From Rufibacter roseolus (GTDB lineage Bacteria; Bacteroidota; Bacteroidia; Cytophagales; Hymenobacteraceae), in the NCBI RefSeq assembly GCF_017916365.1, contig NZ_JAFMSU010000002.1:1054001-1118000 (forward strand): DNA of 64,000 nucleotides. The letters run 5' to 3'. A model generated the notes under the pieces. It saw only the letters and a program-made list of their open reading frames with translations, was not told the origin of the DNA and made no database searches. A program made the position numbers and the translations under genes. Below, piece after piece: positions 26,287-35,502 of this stretch; position 1 is the stretch's first letter; the number at the start of each line of letters is the position of its first letter.

Positions 26287-26320
26287 TTTTTAGGGTCTTT
26301 TCCTTAAAACAGGCCAAAAT
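26287..26320. repeat. dispersed intergenic palindrome, copy 11 (degenerate)
   Basis: tttttagggtctttt and aaaacaggccaaaat follow directly after the amidohydrolase stop and precede the main terminator. Confidence 0.4.
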
Positions 26321-26321
26321 T

Positions 26322-26360
26322 AGAAAGGGCATCCAAGTAGTTGGATGCCCTTTCTCTTTT
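26322..26360. terminator. bidirectional rho-independent terminator
   Basis: gaaagggcatccaa-gtag-ttggatgccctttc is a perfect 14-bp stem with a T-rich tail, between convergent genes. Confidence 0.9.
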
Positions 26361-26374
26361 AAAAATCTCAATGC

Positions 26375-27688
26375 TTAGACTACCGTTGCCGGCACCGGGG
26401 CCAATTTGCGTGTTCTTATAGAAAACAGGATAATGAGCCCCAGCACAAAGAAAACCAGCAGCGTGAGGATACTGTTGCGCATAGACCCGAAAATCTGCTC
26501 GGTGATGCCAAAAGAGAGTGTTCCCAGCGCAAGGCCTACTTTATCACAGATATCATAGAAACTGAAGAACGAGGCATGATCAGTGGTCTCTGGTAGTAGT
26601 TTGCTGTAGGTGGAACGGGAAAGGGACTGCACGCCACCCATCACGGCGCCCACCACGAACGCCAACACGTAGTACTGATTGCCGGTGGTCACAAAATAAG
26701 CCCCGATGGTAATACCCACCCAGACAATCACCGCCCACATAAGGGCCATGGTATTCCCCACCCTTCCAGATAGCCAGGCAAAGAAATAAGCCCCGCCAAT
26801 GGCCACCGCCTGGATGATTAGCAGCACTGTGATCAAAGCAGTATCCGGCAGGTTCAGCTCTTTGGAGCCAAACAGGGAGGCCACGTACATCACCGTCTGC
26901 ACGCCCATGTTATAGAAGAAGAAGGCCATCAGGAAACGCTTGAGCAGCGGCAGGTCCTTCAGCATGCCCAATACCTTGCCCAGTTCCCTAAAGCCGTTGA
27001 GCAGGTACCCACCTTCTTTTTCCTTCGGGCTGCGGTTGTTGGGGAGGTAGGCAAAGGAATACTGGGCAAACCCAAACCACCACAAACCGGTCATCAGGAA
27101 GGAAATACGGGCGGGAAGCCCCTCGTCCTCAATGCCCACCACACCCGGGAAAAGCACCAGCGCCAGGGAAATGATCAAAAGAATCATGCTACCTATGTAG
27201 CCCAAGGAAAATCCACGGGCGCTCAGCTTGTCAAAGTTCTCCTCGGTGGCGATCTCCGGCAGGTAGGAATTGTAGAATACGATACTCCCGCTGAACCCAA
27301 TGGCGGCGACCATGAAAAGCAGCAGCGAGATGGAAAAGGTCTCCTGCGTAAAGAAGAATAAGCCCATACAGGCGGTAGAGCCCATGTAGCAGAAAAAGCG
27401 CATGAAATTCTTCTTGTTTCCGCCGTAATCCGCAATAGCCGTAAGCAGAGGACTCAAAAAGGCGATGGTGAGAAAGGCCCCGGTCAAGGCGTAGCTGTAC
27501 AGCACCGAAGCAGAGATCTCCAACCCGAAAAAGCTGACCAGGTCTCCCCTGTTTCCTTTGGTGAGGGCCACATAGTAAATAGGGAAAATGGCAGTGGTAA
27601 TAACAAGCGAGTAAACGGAATTGGCCCAGTCATAAAAGCACCAGGCTCTCATTACTTTAGGGTCATTTTTCTTTGTGGTTTGCATCAT
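26375..27688 (-). CDS. MFS transporter of the UMF1/Atg22 family
   Basis: A 437-aa protein with about 12 membrane helices. The N-terminal AWCFYDWANSVYSLVITTAIFPIYY and the loop DYGGNKKNFMRFFC are the UMF1/Atg22-like signature, as are YNSYLPEIATEENFDKLSARGFSLGYIGS and GGVQSLSRSTYSKLLPE. Yeast Atg22 exports amino acids from the vacuole; the bacterial homologues lack an established substrate. It is a single-gene unit divergent from the sigma factor gene. Confidence 0.92.
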   Translation of the reverse strand: MMQTTKKNDPKVMRAWCFYDWANSVYSLVITTAIFPIYYVALTKGNRGDLVSFFGLEISASVLYSYALTGAFLTIAFLSPLLTAIADYGGNKKNFMRFFCYMGSTACMGLFFFTQETFSISLLLFMVAAIGFSGSIVFYNSYLPEIATEENFDKLSARGFSLGYIGSMILLIISLALVLFPGVVGIEDEGLPARISFLMTGLWWFGFAQYSFAYLPNNRSPKEKEGGYLLNGFRELGKVLGMLKDLPLLKRFLMAFFFYNMGVQTVMYVASLFGSKELNLPDTALITVLLIIQAVAIGGAYFFAWLSGRVGNTMALMWAVIVWVGITIGAYFVTTGNQYYVLAFVVGAVMGGVQSLSRSTYSKLLPETTDHASFFSFYDICDKVGLALGTLSFGITEQIFGSMRNSILTLLVFFVLGLIILFSIRTRKLAPVPATVV

Positions 27689-27807
27689 AAAGGCAGAACT
27701 GCCGGGGTAAAACTCAGTTTGGGGTTCTAGTTAAGCAAAATACTCAAATATACCGGTATGGTTCTTTGATTTTAAGACGAAAATATAGGATAGCACACAG
27801 GTTCTTT

Positions 27808-27815
27808 TATCTTTG
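27808..27815 (+). promoter_or_regulatory. putative -7 box (TATCTTTG) of the ECF sigma gene
   Basis: Matches TAnnTTTG and lies 17 bases before ATG 27832, which supports a start at 27832 or 27838 instead of the upstream ORF start at 27766. Confidence 0.5.
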
Positions 27816-27831
27816 CAGTACACTTAACCTT

Positions 27832-28422
27832 ATGCATATGGGTACACCTCTACTTACCCAAGACCAGGAGTTGCACACCCTGCTCAAAACCAACGAGACG
27901 CTTTTCATGGAGACGTTGTTCAAGCAGTACTATACCCTGCTTTGTAGAACGGCTGTGCGTTTCACCAAAGACACCGAGGCAGCCGAGGACTTAGTGCAAG
28001 AAGTCTTCTGCAAAATCTGGCAGAACCGCGAGGTACTGGAAATCAGCACCTCCTACAAAGCGTACCTTGTCAGATCGGTTACAAACCAGGCCTTGAACTA
28101 CATTGAGAAGCAGAAACGTCTGGTCCTGTCTGAGGACACCTCTCCTTTTGAATCTACCCTATCTGCCAACACTACCATGGAACTGCTGGCAGGCACGGAG
28201 ATGGAGGGGCGCATCCAACAGGCCCTGAACGAGTTACCGCCGCAGTGCCGCCTCATCTTTGAAATGAGCCGTTTTGAGGAGCTTACCTACAAAGAAATTG
28301 CCGAAACGCTGGATCTTTCCCCTAAAACGGTGGAAAACCAGATGGGAAAAGCCTTACGCATTCTGCGGGAACATCTGCTATTTCTATATATAACCACTTC
28401 ATTATTTGCCACTTTAGCGTAG
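27832..28422 (+). CDS. ECF RNA polymerase sigma factor, FecI-like
   Basis: A 196-aa sigma-70 family ECF factor. Region 2 contains ARDxVQEVF-like EDLVQEVFCKIWQNRE, and region 4 contains LPPQCRLIFEMSRFEELTYKEIAETLDLSPKTVENQMGKAL, the Bacteroidota RpoE/FecI pattern. Start ATGs at 27832 and 27838 are both possible; the upstream extension lies over the promoter. Followed by FecR, a DUF2807 lipoprotein and an STN TonB receptor, it should be held inactive by FecR until the receptor binds its ligand, then direct transcription of the receptor operon. Confidence 0.92.
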   Translation: MHMGTPLLTQDQELHTLLKTNETLFMETLFKQYYTLLCRTAVRFTKDTEAAEDLVQEVFCKIWQNREVLEISTSYKAYLVRSVTNQALNYIEKQKRLVLSEDTSPFESTLSANTTMELLAGTEMEGRIQQALNELPPQCRLIFEMSRFEELTYKEIAETLDLSPKTVENQMGKALRILREHLLFLYITTSLFATLA

Positions 28423-28520
28423 GCAAGCCAAACTTTTACATTAGCTTAAAAATATTATCGTGGAGATAGGGGTATCGCCCCTATTATCTGTCATATAGAC
28501 ACCACGACACTAACACTACC

Positions 28521-29594
28521 ATGACACAAACAAAACCTGATACCCACGAGAACCCTGAATGGGTCTTGATGGCTAAAGCTTTGCGGGGGGAACTGTCAGA
28601 TCAAGAACAGCTGGAGTTTTCTGCCTGGCTGAACGAGGATGACGCCCACCTGCAACAATGGACCGAAGCCCTGGAAGTCTGGGACGAAGTAGGTACCGAA
28701 CAGAACAACACCTTCAACCCAGATGCAGAGCTAGCCTGGAACAAACTGAGCGCCAAATTAGACTTCCCCACTGAAACGAAAGTAATCCCGCTCATCCCTG
28801 AGGAGACGCACGCCTATGAGGCATCCCAGGAAACCGTAGAGAGACAGCTTTTCCCCTGGAATACCCTGTACAAGTATGCCGCGGCCTTCGTACTGGCTGC
28901 TGGATTGGCTTGGATAGGGTATTTGCAGTTTAACACAGACCCGGTGGCTTGGACTCAGGTGGCCACCGCCGCGGGCCAGAGACAGTTGATCAATCTGCCA
29001 GACAGCAGCCAGGTCACGCTTAATGAGAATTCCGTCCTGCGTTACCACACTGCCTTCAATGGCGCTGAGCGCAGGGTTGAACTGGTGGGTGAAGGATTCT
29101 TTGAGGTCCGCAAAAACCCTGAACAGCCTTTCATTGTGAAAAGCGGCAACGCCCAGACAAAAGTTTTGGGCACTTCTTTCAATGTGCGGGCAAACAAAAA
29201 CGAGGCCGATGTCTCTGTGGCGGTAGTTACCGGCAAAGTGGCTTTCTCTTCTCTGAAAGACAACAAGCAGGTGTTGCTCACCCCTGGTTACACCGGGCAC
29301 CTATCTGCCAATGGCCAGCTAGACCGAAAAGAAACCTTGCAATCTTCTTCCAGCACCTGGCGGGCACTGGTGTTCCAGAACACCTCCATCAAGGCCGTAG
29401 CCGACCAATTGGAAGCGTACTTCAAAGTTTCTGTGGAAGTTCCTAACCAGAGCCTGCAGGCGTGCACCTTCACTGGCACGTTTGAGAACCCTGAACTGGA
29501 TGAGATTCTAACGGTCTTGAAAGCTTCTTCAGACCTTAAGGTAAACCAGACCGCCGCCGGTTCCTATACCCTGGATGGCGCAGGTTGCAAGTAA
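28521..29594 (+). CDS. FecR-family anti-sigma factor
   Basis: A 357-aa inner-membrane protein. An N-terminal cytoplasmic region (residues 1-115) has the acidic anti-sigma segment, a membrane helix spans about 118-137, and the periplasmic FecR domain follows (LPDSSQVTLNENSVLRY, GEGFFEVRKNPEQPFIVKSGNAQTKVLGTSFNVRA). The C-terminal part (TSIKAVADQLEAYFKVSVEVPN, FENPELDEILTVLK) resembles the STN-interacting DUF4974 domain. It transmits the signal from the TonB receptor to the upstream sigma factor. It overlaps the next gene by 20 bases if the ATG at 29575 is used. Confidence 0.93.
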   Translation: MTQTKPDTHENPEWVLMAKALRGELSDQEQLEFSAWLNEDDAHLQQWTEALEVWDEVGTEQNNTFNPDAELAWNKLSAKLDFPTETKVIPLIPEETHAYEASQETVERQLFPWNTLYKYAAAFVLAAGLAWIGYLQFNTDPVAWTQVATAAGQRQLINLPDSSQVTLNENSVLRYHTAFNGAERRVELVGEGFFEVRKNPEQPFIVKSGNAQTKVLGTSFNVRANKNEADVSVAVVTGKVAFSSLKDNKQVLLTPGYTGHLSANGQLDRKETLQSSSSTWRALVFQNTSIKAVADQLEAYFKVSVEVPNQSLQACTFTGTFENPELDEILTVLKASSDLKVNQTAAGSYTLDGAGCK

Positions 29595-30360
29595 TAGCTT
29601 TCACCTGCCCAGAATTGTGAAATCAACTATTCGTGCAAAAGGAATCTACTCCCTTTTGGTTTGCTTTTACGTCTTCGTTTTTACCTCCTGTGACATTTTG
29701 GGCACTGGCCCGTGCCAGAAAGGAACCGGCGAGACGAAAACAGAAGCAAGGGATGTAGCTTCTTTTAAGGCTGTAGACATGCGGATCGGCGGAAACGTGC
29801 ATGTTTCCGCCGGATCTAAAGTGTCGGTGAGCGTACAAAGTTTCGCCAACCTGCTCCCAGAGATCATGACCGAGGTGGAAGGAAACACCCTGGTCATTAG
29901 ATCTGAATCCTGCCTTGATTACGCAGACGAAGAAACCAACATATTCATTACCCTGCCGGACATAACAGGGGCGGAGCTTAAAAGCTCTGGGCAGATGCGC
30001 ATCCAAACGGTGCCTTCTTCTGGTTTGTTGGCTATCCATTTAGCAGGGTCGGGTTCCATCAGGTACATTGGCAGTGCAGACCGCATCAATGTCCAGAACT
30101 CTGGTTCCGGCATTGTAGACCTGGAAGGCTTTGTCAATAACCTGGAAACCACCCTCACCGGCTCTGGCAGCATACAAGGGTATTTCCTGCATGCAGACAC
30201 GGCTAAAACCAAAACCACCGGTTCTGGTTTTCAGCAGATCTGGGTAGATAAGACCCTGGATGCCACCGTCACCGGAAGCGGAAATATCTACTACCGGGGC
30301 TATCCGCACCTGATTTCCACCTTCACCTCCGGAAGCGGAAAAGTAATCAATGACAACTAA
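29575..30360 (+). CDS. DUF2807 (head GIN domain) lipoprotein
   Basis: A 261-aa protein whose hydrophobic N-terminus ends in a lipobox (VFTSC). The rest is a DUF2807 right-handed beta-helix-like domain: FKAVDMRIGGNVHVSAGSK, LKSSGQMRI, HLAGSGSIRY, TLTGSGSIQGYF and TSGSGKVIND, showing repeated GSG turns. Its role is unknown; relatives are surface or outer-membrane proteins. The only in-frame ATG (29575) overlaps fecR by 20 bases; an alternative GTG at 29617 would give a shorter signal. Its place between fecR and the receptor suggests a part in the same surface system. Confidence 0.85.
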   Translation: MAQVASNSFHLPRIVKSTIRAKGIYSLLVCFYVFVFTSCDILGTGPCQKGTGETKTEARDVASFKAVDMRIGGNVHVSAGSKVSVSVQSFANLLPEIMTEVEGNTLVIRSESCLDYADEETNIFITLPDITGAELKSSGQMRIQTVPSSGLLAIHLAGSGSIRYIGSADRINVQNSGSGIVDLEGFVNNLETTLTGSGSIQGYFLHADTAKTKTTGSGFQQIWVDKTLDATVTGSGNIYYRGYPHLISTFTSGSGKVINDN

Positions 30361-30404
30361 AAAGCGGCTGCCTAAGGCTTTTCCTTGGGCAGCCGCTTTT
30401 TTTC
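30358..30404 (+). terminator. rho-independent terminator
   Basis: aaaagcggctgcc and ggcagccgctttt pair across a 13-base segment, followed by Ts. The left arm includes the last bases of the DUF2807 stop, so it ends that operon before the receptor gene. Confidence 0.88.
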
Positions 30405-30410
30405 TCCTCT

Positions 30411-30528
30411 CCTATTCAAATCCTATTCAAATCTCACTTTCAGATCCGGCAAGTACCTAATTGGTAATTGCTGCCCAAAGGCAAATGCTCGTTTTTAGGT
30501 TTATTTTTGAAAATCAGGCTCTAAAAAG
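30411..30528. repeat. 11-bp tandem duplication and a palindrome copy
   Basis: cctattcaaat occurs twice in tandem (30411-30432). A dispersed palindrome copy (gtttttaggt...aggctctaaaaag) lies at 30491-30528. The rest of 30405-30716 is AT-rich and should hold the receptor promoter, but no confident box was found. Confidence 0.5.
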
Positions 30529-30716
30529 ATTTAAGGTAGACAATGTTTTTCCCTTCTATTTCCAAAAATAGACCATAAACCAATTATAAGCCAGAAAGAA
30601 AGGCACTTATTAACTATATTTTAATTATAGTATTTTGTAAATATTCTTGAAATGTGGAAATTAGCGATAAAGTACATTTCCATTGCAGACCTTCCTGAAC
30701 TTTCAAAATACTGGCT

Positions 30717-33383
30717 TTGCTTAGACATCTACCCATATTTCTATGCGCCATATTCCTGATCCTTTCTTCCCCGAGGTCAGTAGCGCAGAATTTGCCGGCG
30801 GAGGTCTCCGTTTCATTTAATTACCAAGGTAAACCACTGGACCAGGTGCTTCAGGATCTGCAAAAGCGTTATTCCTTGAATTTCTCCTACAGCAACAGCC
30901 AACTGCCGCTCAACACCCCTATTACTTGCGCGGCCAATTCCCTTGGTTTAGAAAAAGCGCTGCAAACCTTATGCAGATGTGCCGATCTTTACTTTCAGAT
31001 TATAGGAGAGCAGATTGTTTTAAAGCCCAGAAATGCCGTCGCTAGTTCCTCCAGCCCCTTACCAGTCTATACCCAAACCATAAGGGGCACCGTCATTGAT
31101 GCAGGGTTGAGAACCCCTTTGATTGGAGCAACGGTTATGCTTCTTTCCGTAGAGCCCAAAAAGGCAGTGAGTACGGGCATAGATGGCACCTTTACGCTAG
31201 AGAAAATTCCCATAGGAAGACACTTCCTTAAGGTTACCTATCTGGGTTACAAAGAAGGCGAGATCTCCAACGTGATGGTGGTGTCTGGAAAGGAAACAAT
31301 CGTGCAGGTACAACTGGAGGAAAGCTTTATTCAGCAGGCCGAGGTGGTAGTGGTGGCAGAACGGGACAAAACGCTGCCCCAGAACCTTCTTATCTCCTCC
31401 AGCGTGCACACGCTTAGAACAGAGGAAATCAATCGGTTTGCCGGGTCCCGCCAGGATCCCAGCCGCATGGCGGCCAATTACGCCGGAGTCTCCAGCGCCT
31501 CTGACCAACGCAATGACCTTATCGTAAGGGGTAATTCTCCTTTGGGCGTTCTCTGGCGCCTGGAAGGCGTTGAAATCCCTAACCCCAACCACTTCACCTT
31601 CACTCCTAACACTGGTGGGGCCTTTAGCATGCTCAACAACAACCTGTTGGCCAACTCAGACTTCCTGACCGGCGCCTTCCCGGCCGAATACGGGAACCGG
31701 ATAGGAGCAGTAATGGATGTGCGCCTGCGGGAGGGAAACAACAAGAAAGTAGAGAATACCATCCAGGTGGGCCTGAACGGAATGGAGGTTGTTACCGAAG
31801 GACCACTGGTGAAGAAATGGGGTGGATCTTTTCTGGGCAGCATGCGGCTGTTCACCTTCCGGCCGCTGGAGAAGATTGGCGTAAGCATGGGCTACGAAGG
31901 GCTACCCAGGTACCAGGACGGCGCCTTTAAATTCGTGCTGCCAACCCCTAAAGCGGGCAAGTTTACGGCCTGGGGAATTGCGGGCAGTAGCAGCGTCACC
32001 ATCTATGACATAGACCCGGACACCACCACCTGGGGAAAGGTTAGGTACCGGCTTGAACCCACACTGTATAACCAGATGTACGCCTTTGGGGTGCATCATA
32101 CTTATTCTAACATTCCTAAAACAGTAACCGAGCTTATTATCTCTGCCTCTGGCAGCCAGGTGGAGGCCACCAGTATCGCAAATTACCGGAATCGTACCTC
32201 CAGGCTGTTTTATTACCTGCGCAACTTTGAGAAACAGCTGATTACCCGGTTTAATGTCACCCATAAGCCAAATCACCGGGTTCTTTTCAAAGGCGGCTTA
32301 ACTTGGCAGAAGATGTATTACAACAACCAGGAGATCATGTACCAGGACCAAAGGGATGTGTATGAGATTCCGCTGGATGCCAATGGCGCTGCCTCGCTTT
32401 TACAAGCCTATCTCCTATCTAAAATTTCCCTCACCAATCGTTTGGATTTACAGGCCGGGCTCTACAGCCAAAGGTTTTCTATTGGAGACAGAATATCAGT
32501 AGAACCCAGGCTATCTCTGGATTACTTTATCTCCGATGCCCAAAAGGTTTACCTCTCTGCCGGCTTGCACAGTCAAACCCAACCCTTGGTGTATTATGAA
32601 TACCGCTTCTTTTCACAGGAAAAGCCCGAATTCAACCAACCCTACAACCAACTGGACTTCACCAGAAGCCGCCAGGTAGTACTTGGCTATAACCAAAATA
32701 TCAATAACAGTTGGCGCTTGAAAGCCGAAACGTACTATCAATACCATTACAAAGTACCGGTTAGTAAGCGTGAAGGGGAAGAAGCTTTCTCCATGCTTAA
32801 TCTCGGCACCGATTATAGTTTTGTGACAGTTGATAGCGTGGTAAGTACCGGTACAGGCAAAAACTATGGGCTGGAACTAACGGCAGAACGGTTCCTCAAA
32901 AAAGGAATCTATGCTTTGGGCAATGTATCCTTTCTCAGGTCTTCCTTTACCGGTGGAGATGGCCAAAAAAGACCAACGGCATTCAGTATAGGTTTTATAT
33001 CTAATTTTTTGATTGGCAAGGAGTTCCATTTAGACCAAGCCAACCGGCACCATTTATCATTAGATCTAAGGGTAAATTATGCCGGCGGAAGAAGATATAT
33101 TCCCATTGATGAAATCAGAACCAAAAACGAGGAAACCGATAAGATTTACTACGACGTAGCCAATGCCTATCACCCAAGGTTAAGAAGATATTTCAGAACT
33201 GATCTAAGGCTATCTTACCAACTAAACACCCAGAAAACCACCCATTGGATTTTTGCCGCGGCAGATAACTTAACCAACCGTAAAAACGAACTGTATTATG
33301 GTTGGGACCTGGAACAGAATGAAGCCAAAACTTACTACCAATTGGGCATTTACCCCTACCTGGGCTATAGAGTTCAGTTCTAA
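30717..33383 (+). CDS. STN-domain TonB-dependent outer-membrane receptor
   Basis: An 888-aa receptor that must start at a non-ATG codon: the frame has a stop at 30696 and no ATG before the signal peptide, so TTG at 30717 is chosen (CTG 30711 possible). The signal peptide ends near SVAQ. An STN domain follows (NYQGKPLDQVLQDLQKRYSLNFSYSNSQLP), then a carboxypeptidase-regulatory-like domain (RGTVIDAGLRTPLIGATVML...), a plug (SRDP-like NYAGVSSASDQRNDLIVRGNSPLGVLWRLEGVEIPNPNHF) and a beta-barrel ending in aromatic LGYRVQF. The STN domain should contact FecR, making this the input of the sigma/FecR switch. The ligand is unknown. Confidence 0.93.
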   Translation: MLRHLPIFLCAIFLILSSPRSVAQNLPAEVSVSFNYQGKPLDQVLQDLQKRYSLNFSYSNSQLPLNTPITCAANSLGLEKALQTLCRCADLYFQIIGEQIVLKPRNAVASSSSPLPVYTQTIRGTVIDAGLRTPLIGATVMLLSVEPKKAVSTGIDGTFTLEKIPIGRHFLKVTYLGYKEGEISNVMVVSGKETIVQVQLEESFIQQAEVVVVAERDKTLPQNLLISSSVHTLRTEEINRFAGSRQDPSRMAANYAGVSSASDQRNDLIVRGNSPLGVLWRLEGVEIPNPNHFTFTPNTGGAFSMLNNNLLANSDFLTGAFPAEYGNRIGAVMDVRLREGNNKKVENTIQVGLNGMEVVTEGPLVKKWGGSFLGSMRLFTFRPLEKIGVSMGYEGLPRYQDGAFKFVLPTPKAGKFTAWGIAGSSSVTIYDIDPDTTTWGKVRYRLEPTLYNQMYAFGVHHTYSNIPKTVTELIISASGSQVEATSIANYRNRTSRLFYYLRNFEKQLITRFNVTHKPNHRVLFKGGLTWQKMYYNNQEIMYQDQRDVYEIPLDANGAASLLQAYLLSKISLTNRLDLQAGLYSQRFSIGDRISVEPRLSLDYFISDAQKVYLSAGLHSQTQPLVYYEYRFFSQEKPEFNQPYNQLDFTRSRQVVLGYNQNINNSWRLKAETYYQYHYKVPVSKREGEEAFSMLNLGTDYSFVTVDSVVSTGTGKNYGLELTAERFLKKGIYALGNVSFLRSSFTGGDGQKRPTAFSIGFISNFLIGKEFHLDQANRHHLSLDLRVNYAGGRRYIPIDEIRTKNEETDKIYYDVANAYHPRLRRYFRTDLRLSYQLNTQKTTHWIFAAADNLTNRKNELYYGWDLEQNEAKTYYQLGIYPYLGYRVQF

Positions 33384-33398
33384 AATAAAACTGTGTAT

Positions 33399-34880
33399 TT
33401 ATTTTACATATAAGGCTGACCTCTTAATCCTTTCCAAAATAAATTCCCACAAATGCTCATAGGGAATGATTTCAATCTCGGCATAAGCATCACCAGGCGT
33501 GGGTGTTTTTTGCAATTTGTGGTATAAATAATGGCCTTTTTTATGGGTTGTAGAATATTCAAAATTTGACCTAACTAACACCGTTAAGAGCTTAAAGAAA
33601 ATACGGCTACGCTCGCTAAAACTGTCTTTAAAATGGTGTTGGGCATATTTTTTTAAAGAATCTACTCTATACTCCAAGGCTTCAAAATCAACAATTTCAA
33701 GGTAGTACATTACCTGAAGAATAAGAATGGCAACGTTGAATCCTTCTTTGTCTTTACTGTAAGATGGTGCGTTTTGCACCAAAATTTTCCATTTTAGAGG
33801 GCTTTCTTTCTGAGGGGCAATAAACTGCAAATAGGCTTCCAACAAGGTCCATCTTTCCTGCGCCAATTTGTTTATCTTCTTTATAAAAGGGTTTTCCTGT
33901 ACCTGGTGCAGCAACATATGTGCCACCTCATATTTCTTGGCGTGTATGGCTAATAAGGTATAGTTCTCCATGTAAGCGAACCAGTTATTGCTGGAAGTGG
34001 AGAATAAAGGAAGGTAAGTATTGGCCAGAATCAATCCTTCTTCCAATTTCTTGGCTCTTAGGTGGGCGTATACCTGAATAAATTTATTAAATCTTATATC
34101 TATACGGTTAGCTACAAACTTGTACTCCTGAAGCACCTTTTCTGACATGTTAGTTACCAGAACAATTTTGTCAAAATCACCGGTTAATTCATGCGACCAG
34201 ATAGATAGCCGGTAATAGTTATGAAATGTCTCAAAAGTGAGGGCTTGCTGCCATAATGATAACATTTTATCCAGGACTTCATCAATTTTTTTAAGGTAAT
34301 TTTTTCTTGCTACTACAGAGTTGCTTAGCTCAATATTAGCTTGCAAAAAAAGCAATTCAGACTCCTGGTCAGCAGTCACTTTAGGAGCTAACTCATTCAG
34401 TTGTTTAAGAGCTTTATAAAAGAATGTTTTCTCTTTTAAGTTAACACAAGACTGGAGAATAAGCCTTAAGCAAATTGAGGAAATATAATTAAAATCGTAT
34501 TCTACTGTTTTAGCCAATACCTGCTTTAAAAGCGGAAGGGCAATATCGTTACCTCCAGCATCCATCAACACCCTTGCCTGGTAAAACTTGGCTAAACAAT
34601 TCTGCTCTACAGAATGAGAAGCCGGCAATCCCTCTCTCCTATCATCCATGAGAAAAAGCTGATTCATTAACTTTTTTCTCAATCTTGATTTAATCATTTT
34701 CAAGCCATCTCTCTCATCATTATCTCCGTAAAGTATAGCTTTTGCTGATTCCTCATCTGTAATATTGCCTTTCACCACTTCCAGATAAAGTCGCTTCTCT
34801 TTGGAATTGTTCGTAAAAATCTGAGGAGAAATACCTCCTCTCTTTTCTATTATGCGTATAATTTTTTTCAGTTCCTCCAT
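33399..34880 (-). CDS. large helical-repeat (TPR-like) protein, unknown function
   Basis: A 493-aa, A+T-rich, lysine- and leucine-rich protein with no signal peptide or membrane helices, probably cytosolic. It is almost wholly alpha-helical with TPR-like spacing (for example ARVLMDAGGNDIALPLLKQVL and LEEGLILANTYLPLF). The N-terminal 70 residues contain a KSRLRKKLMNQLF basic segment. I recall similar proteins in Cytophagales beside small exported peptide genes, but know no function. It is divergent from the 75-aa peptide gene and its base composition differs from the sequences to its left. Confidence 0.78.
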   Translation of the reverse strand: MEELKKIIRIIEKRGGISPQIFTNNSKEKRLYLEVVKGNITDEESAKAILYGDNDERDGLKMIKSRLRKKLMNQLFLMDDRREGLPASHSVEQNCLAKFYQARVLMDAGGNDIALPLLKQVLAKTVEYDFNYISSICLRLILQSCVNLKEKTFFYKALKQLNELAPKVTADQESELLFLQANIELSNSVVARKNYLKKIDEVLDKMLSLWQQALTFETFHNYYRLSIWSHELTGDFDKIVLVTNMSEKVLQEYKFVANRIDIRFNKFIQVYAHLRAKKLEEGLILANTYLPLFSTSSNNWFAYMENYTLLAIHAKKYEVAHMLLHQVQENPFIKKINKLAQERWTLLEAYLQFIAPQKESPLKWKILVQNAPSYSKDKEGFNVAILILQVMYYLEIVDFEALEYRVDSLKKYAQHHFKDSFSERSRIFFKLLTVLVRSNFEYSTTHKKGHYLYHKLQKTPTPGDAYAEIEIIPYEHLWEFILERIKRSALYVK

Positions 34881-35060
34881 CTACTTAATTCAAGTGAATC
34901 TTATGATTATTAAGACCCTATTTTTTGAATAATTGCAATCTATCTATAAATCGTAAAATATATTTTGCTTTGAATCTTAAGGTTCTTTTAAGATCAAATA
35001 AGCTAAATACATTTATATTAAAAAGAACTTCTATGTTTATTCATATTTTTTATAATTTTT
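34881..35060. other. AT-rich divergent intergenic region
   Basis: Strongly A+T-rich stretch between the helical-repeat gene and the peptide gene. No gene is seen. It should contain the helical-repeat gene's promoter; no confident TAnnTTTG box in the right place was identified. Confidence 0.5.
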
Positions 35061-35100
35061 TTTATAGTTAATTAAAGGTTTATTGTTTCCTTTATTTCCG
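35061..35100 (+). promoter_or_regulatory. shared upstream element, copy 1
   Basis: tttatagtta (35061-35070), 15 other bases, then tttcc-ttt-atttccg (35086-35100). The same arrangement with identical 15-base spacing precedes the 88-aa peptide gene at 39754-39791. The peptide ATG is at 35149. This may be a promoter or regulator site common to the two genes. Confidence 0.6.
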
Positions 35101-35148
35101 GAGTGTCTTCAGCCTACATTTGTTTTATACTTTAATCCTAAAAACGTC

Positions 35149-35376
35149 ATGGTAGAATTACTTATCGCTCTGCTCTTACAACTCTCAGTTTTAACAGGAA
35201 ACAATCCTGCGGAAAAAAAAGAAAAAGATAGCAACAAAACCAATTCCACAACTTCTACTACCACCTCTACTTATACTACCCAGACAACCACCAGTACTAC
35301 AACTACAGGAGGTACTGGCACAGGTTCAGGGGAAACCGGTTATGGCGGATCCGGAACTTGGGATACCAGAGACTAA
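35149..35376 (+). CDS. 75-aa Thr/Gly-rich small peptide
   Basis: A hydrophobic N-terminus (residues 2-16, ELLIALLLQLSVLTG) is followed by a charged stretch (AEKKEKDSNK), a Ser/Thr tract (about 31-53), a Gly-rich tract (54-69) and the C-terminus WDTRD. The N-terminus could be a membrane anchor or secretion signal, giving a secreted or surface-tethered peptide. A frame opens at 35083 but those residues overlap the shared upstream element, so ATG 35149 is chosen. No family recognised. It lies upstream of an oligopeptide-type ABC transporter set. Confidence 0.62.
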   Translation: MVELLIALLLQLSVLTGNNPAEKKEKDSNKTNSTTSTTTSTYTTQTTTSTTTTGGTGTGSGETGYGGSGTWDTRD

Positions 35377-35502
35377 GTACTTCTTTACAGATATAAAAGA
35401 TAGATTAACCTCTATCTTTATGAGTTCAGTCATTGGGCTAAGGCTATTTGAGGCAAGTTTTGTAATATTGAGCGTGGCGTATGCCTGTACTTCTTGCTCT
35501 AT

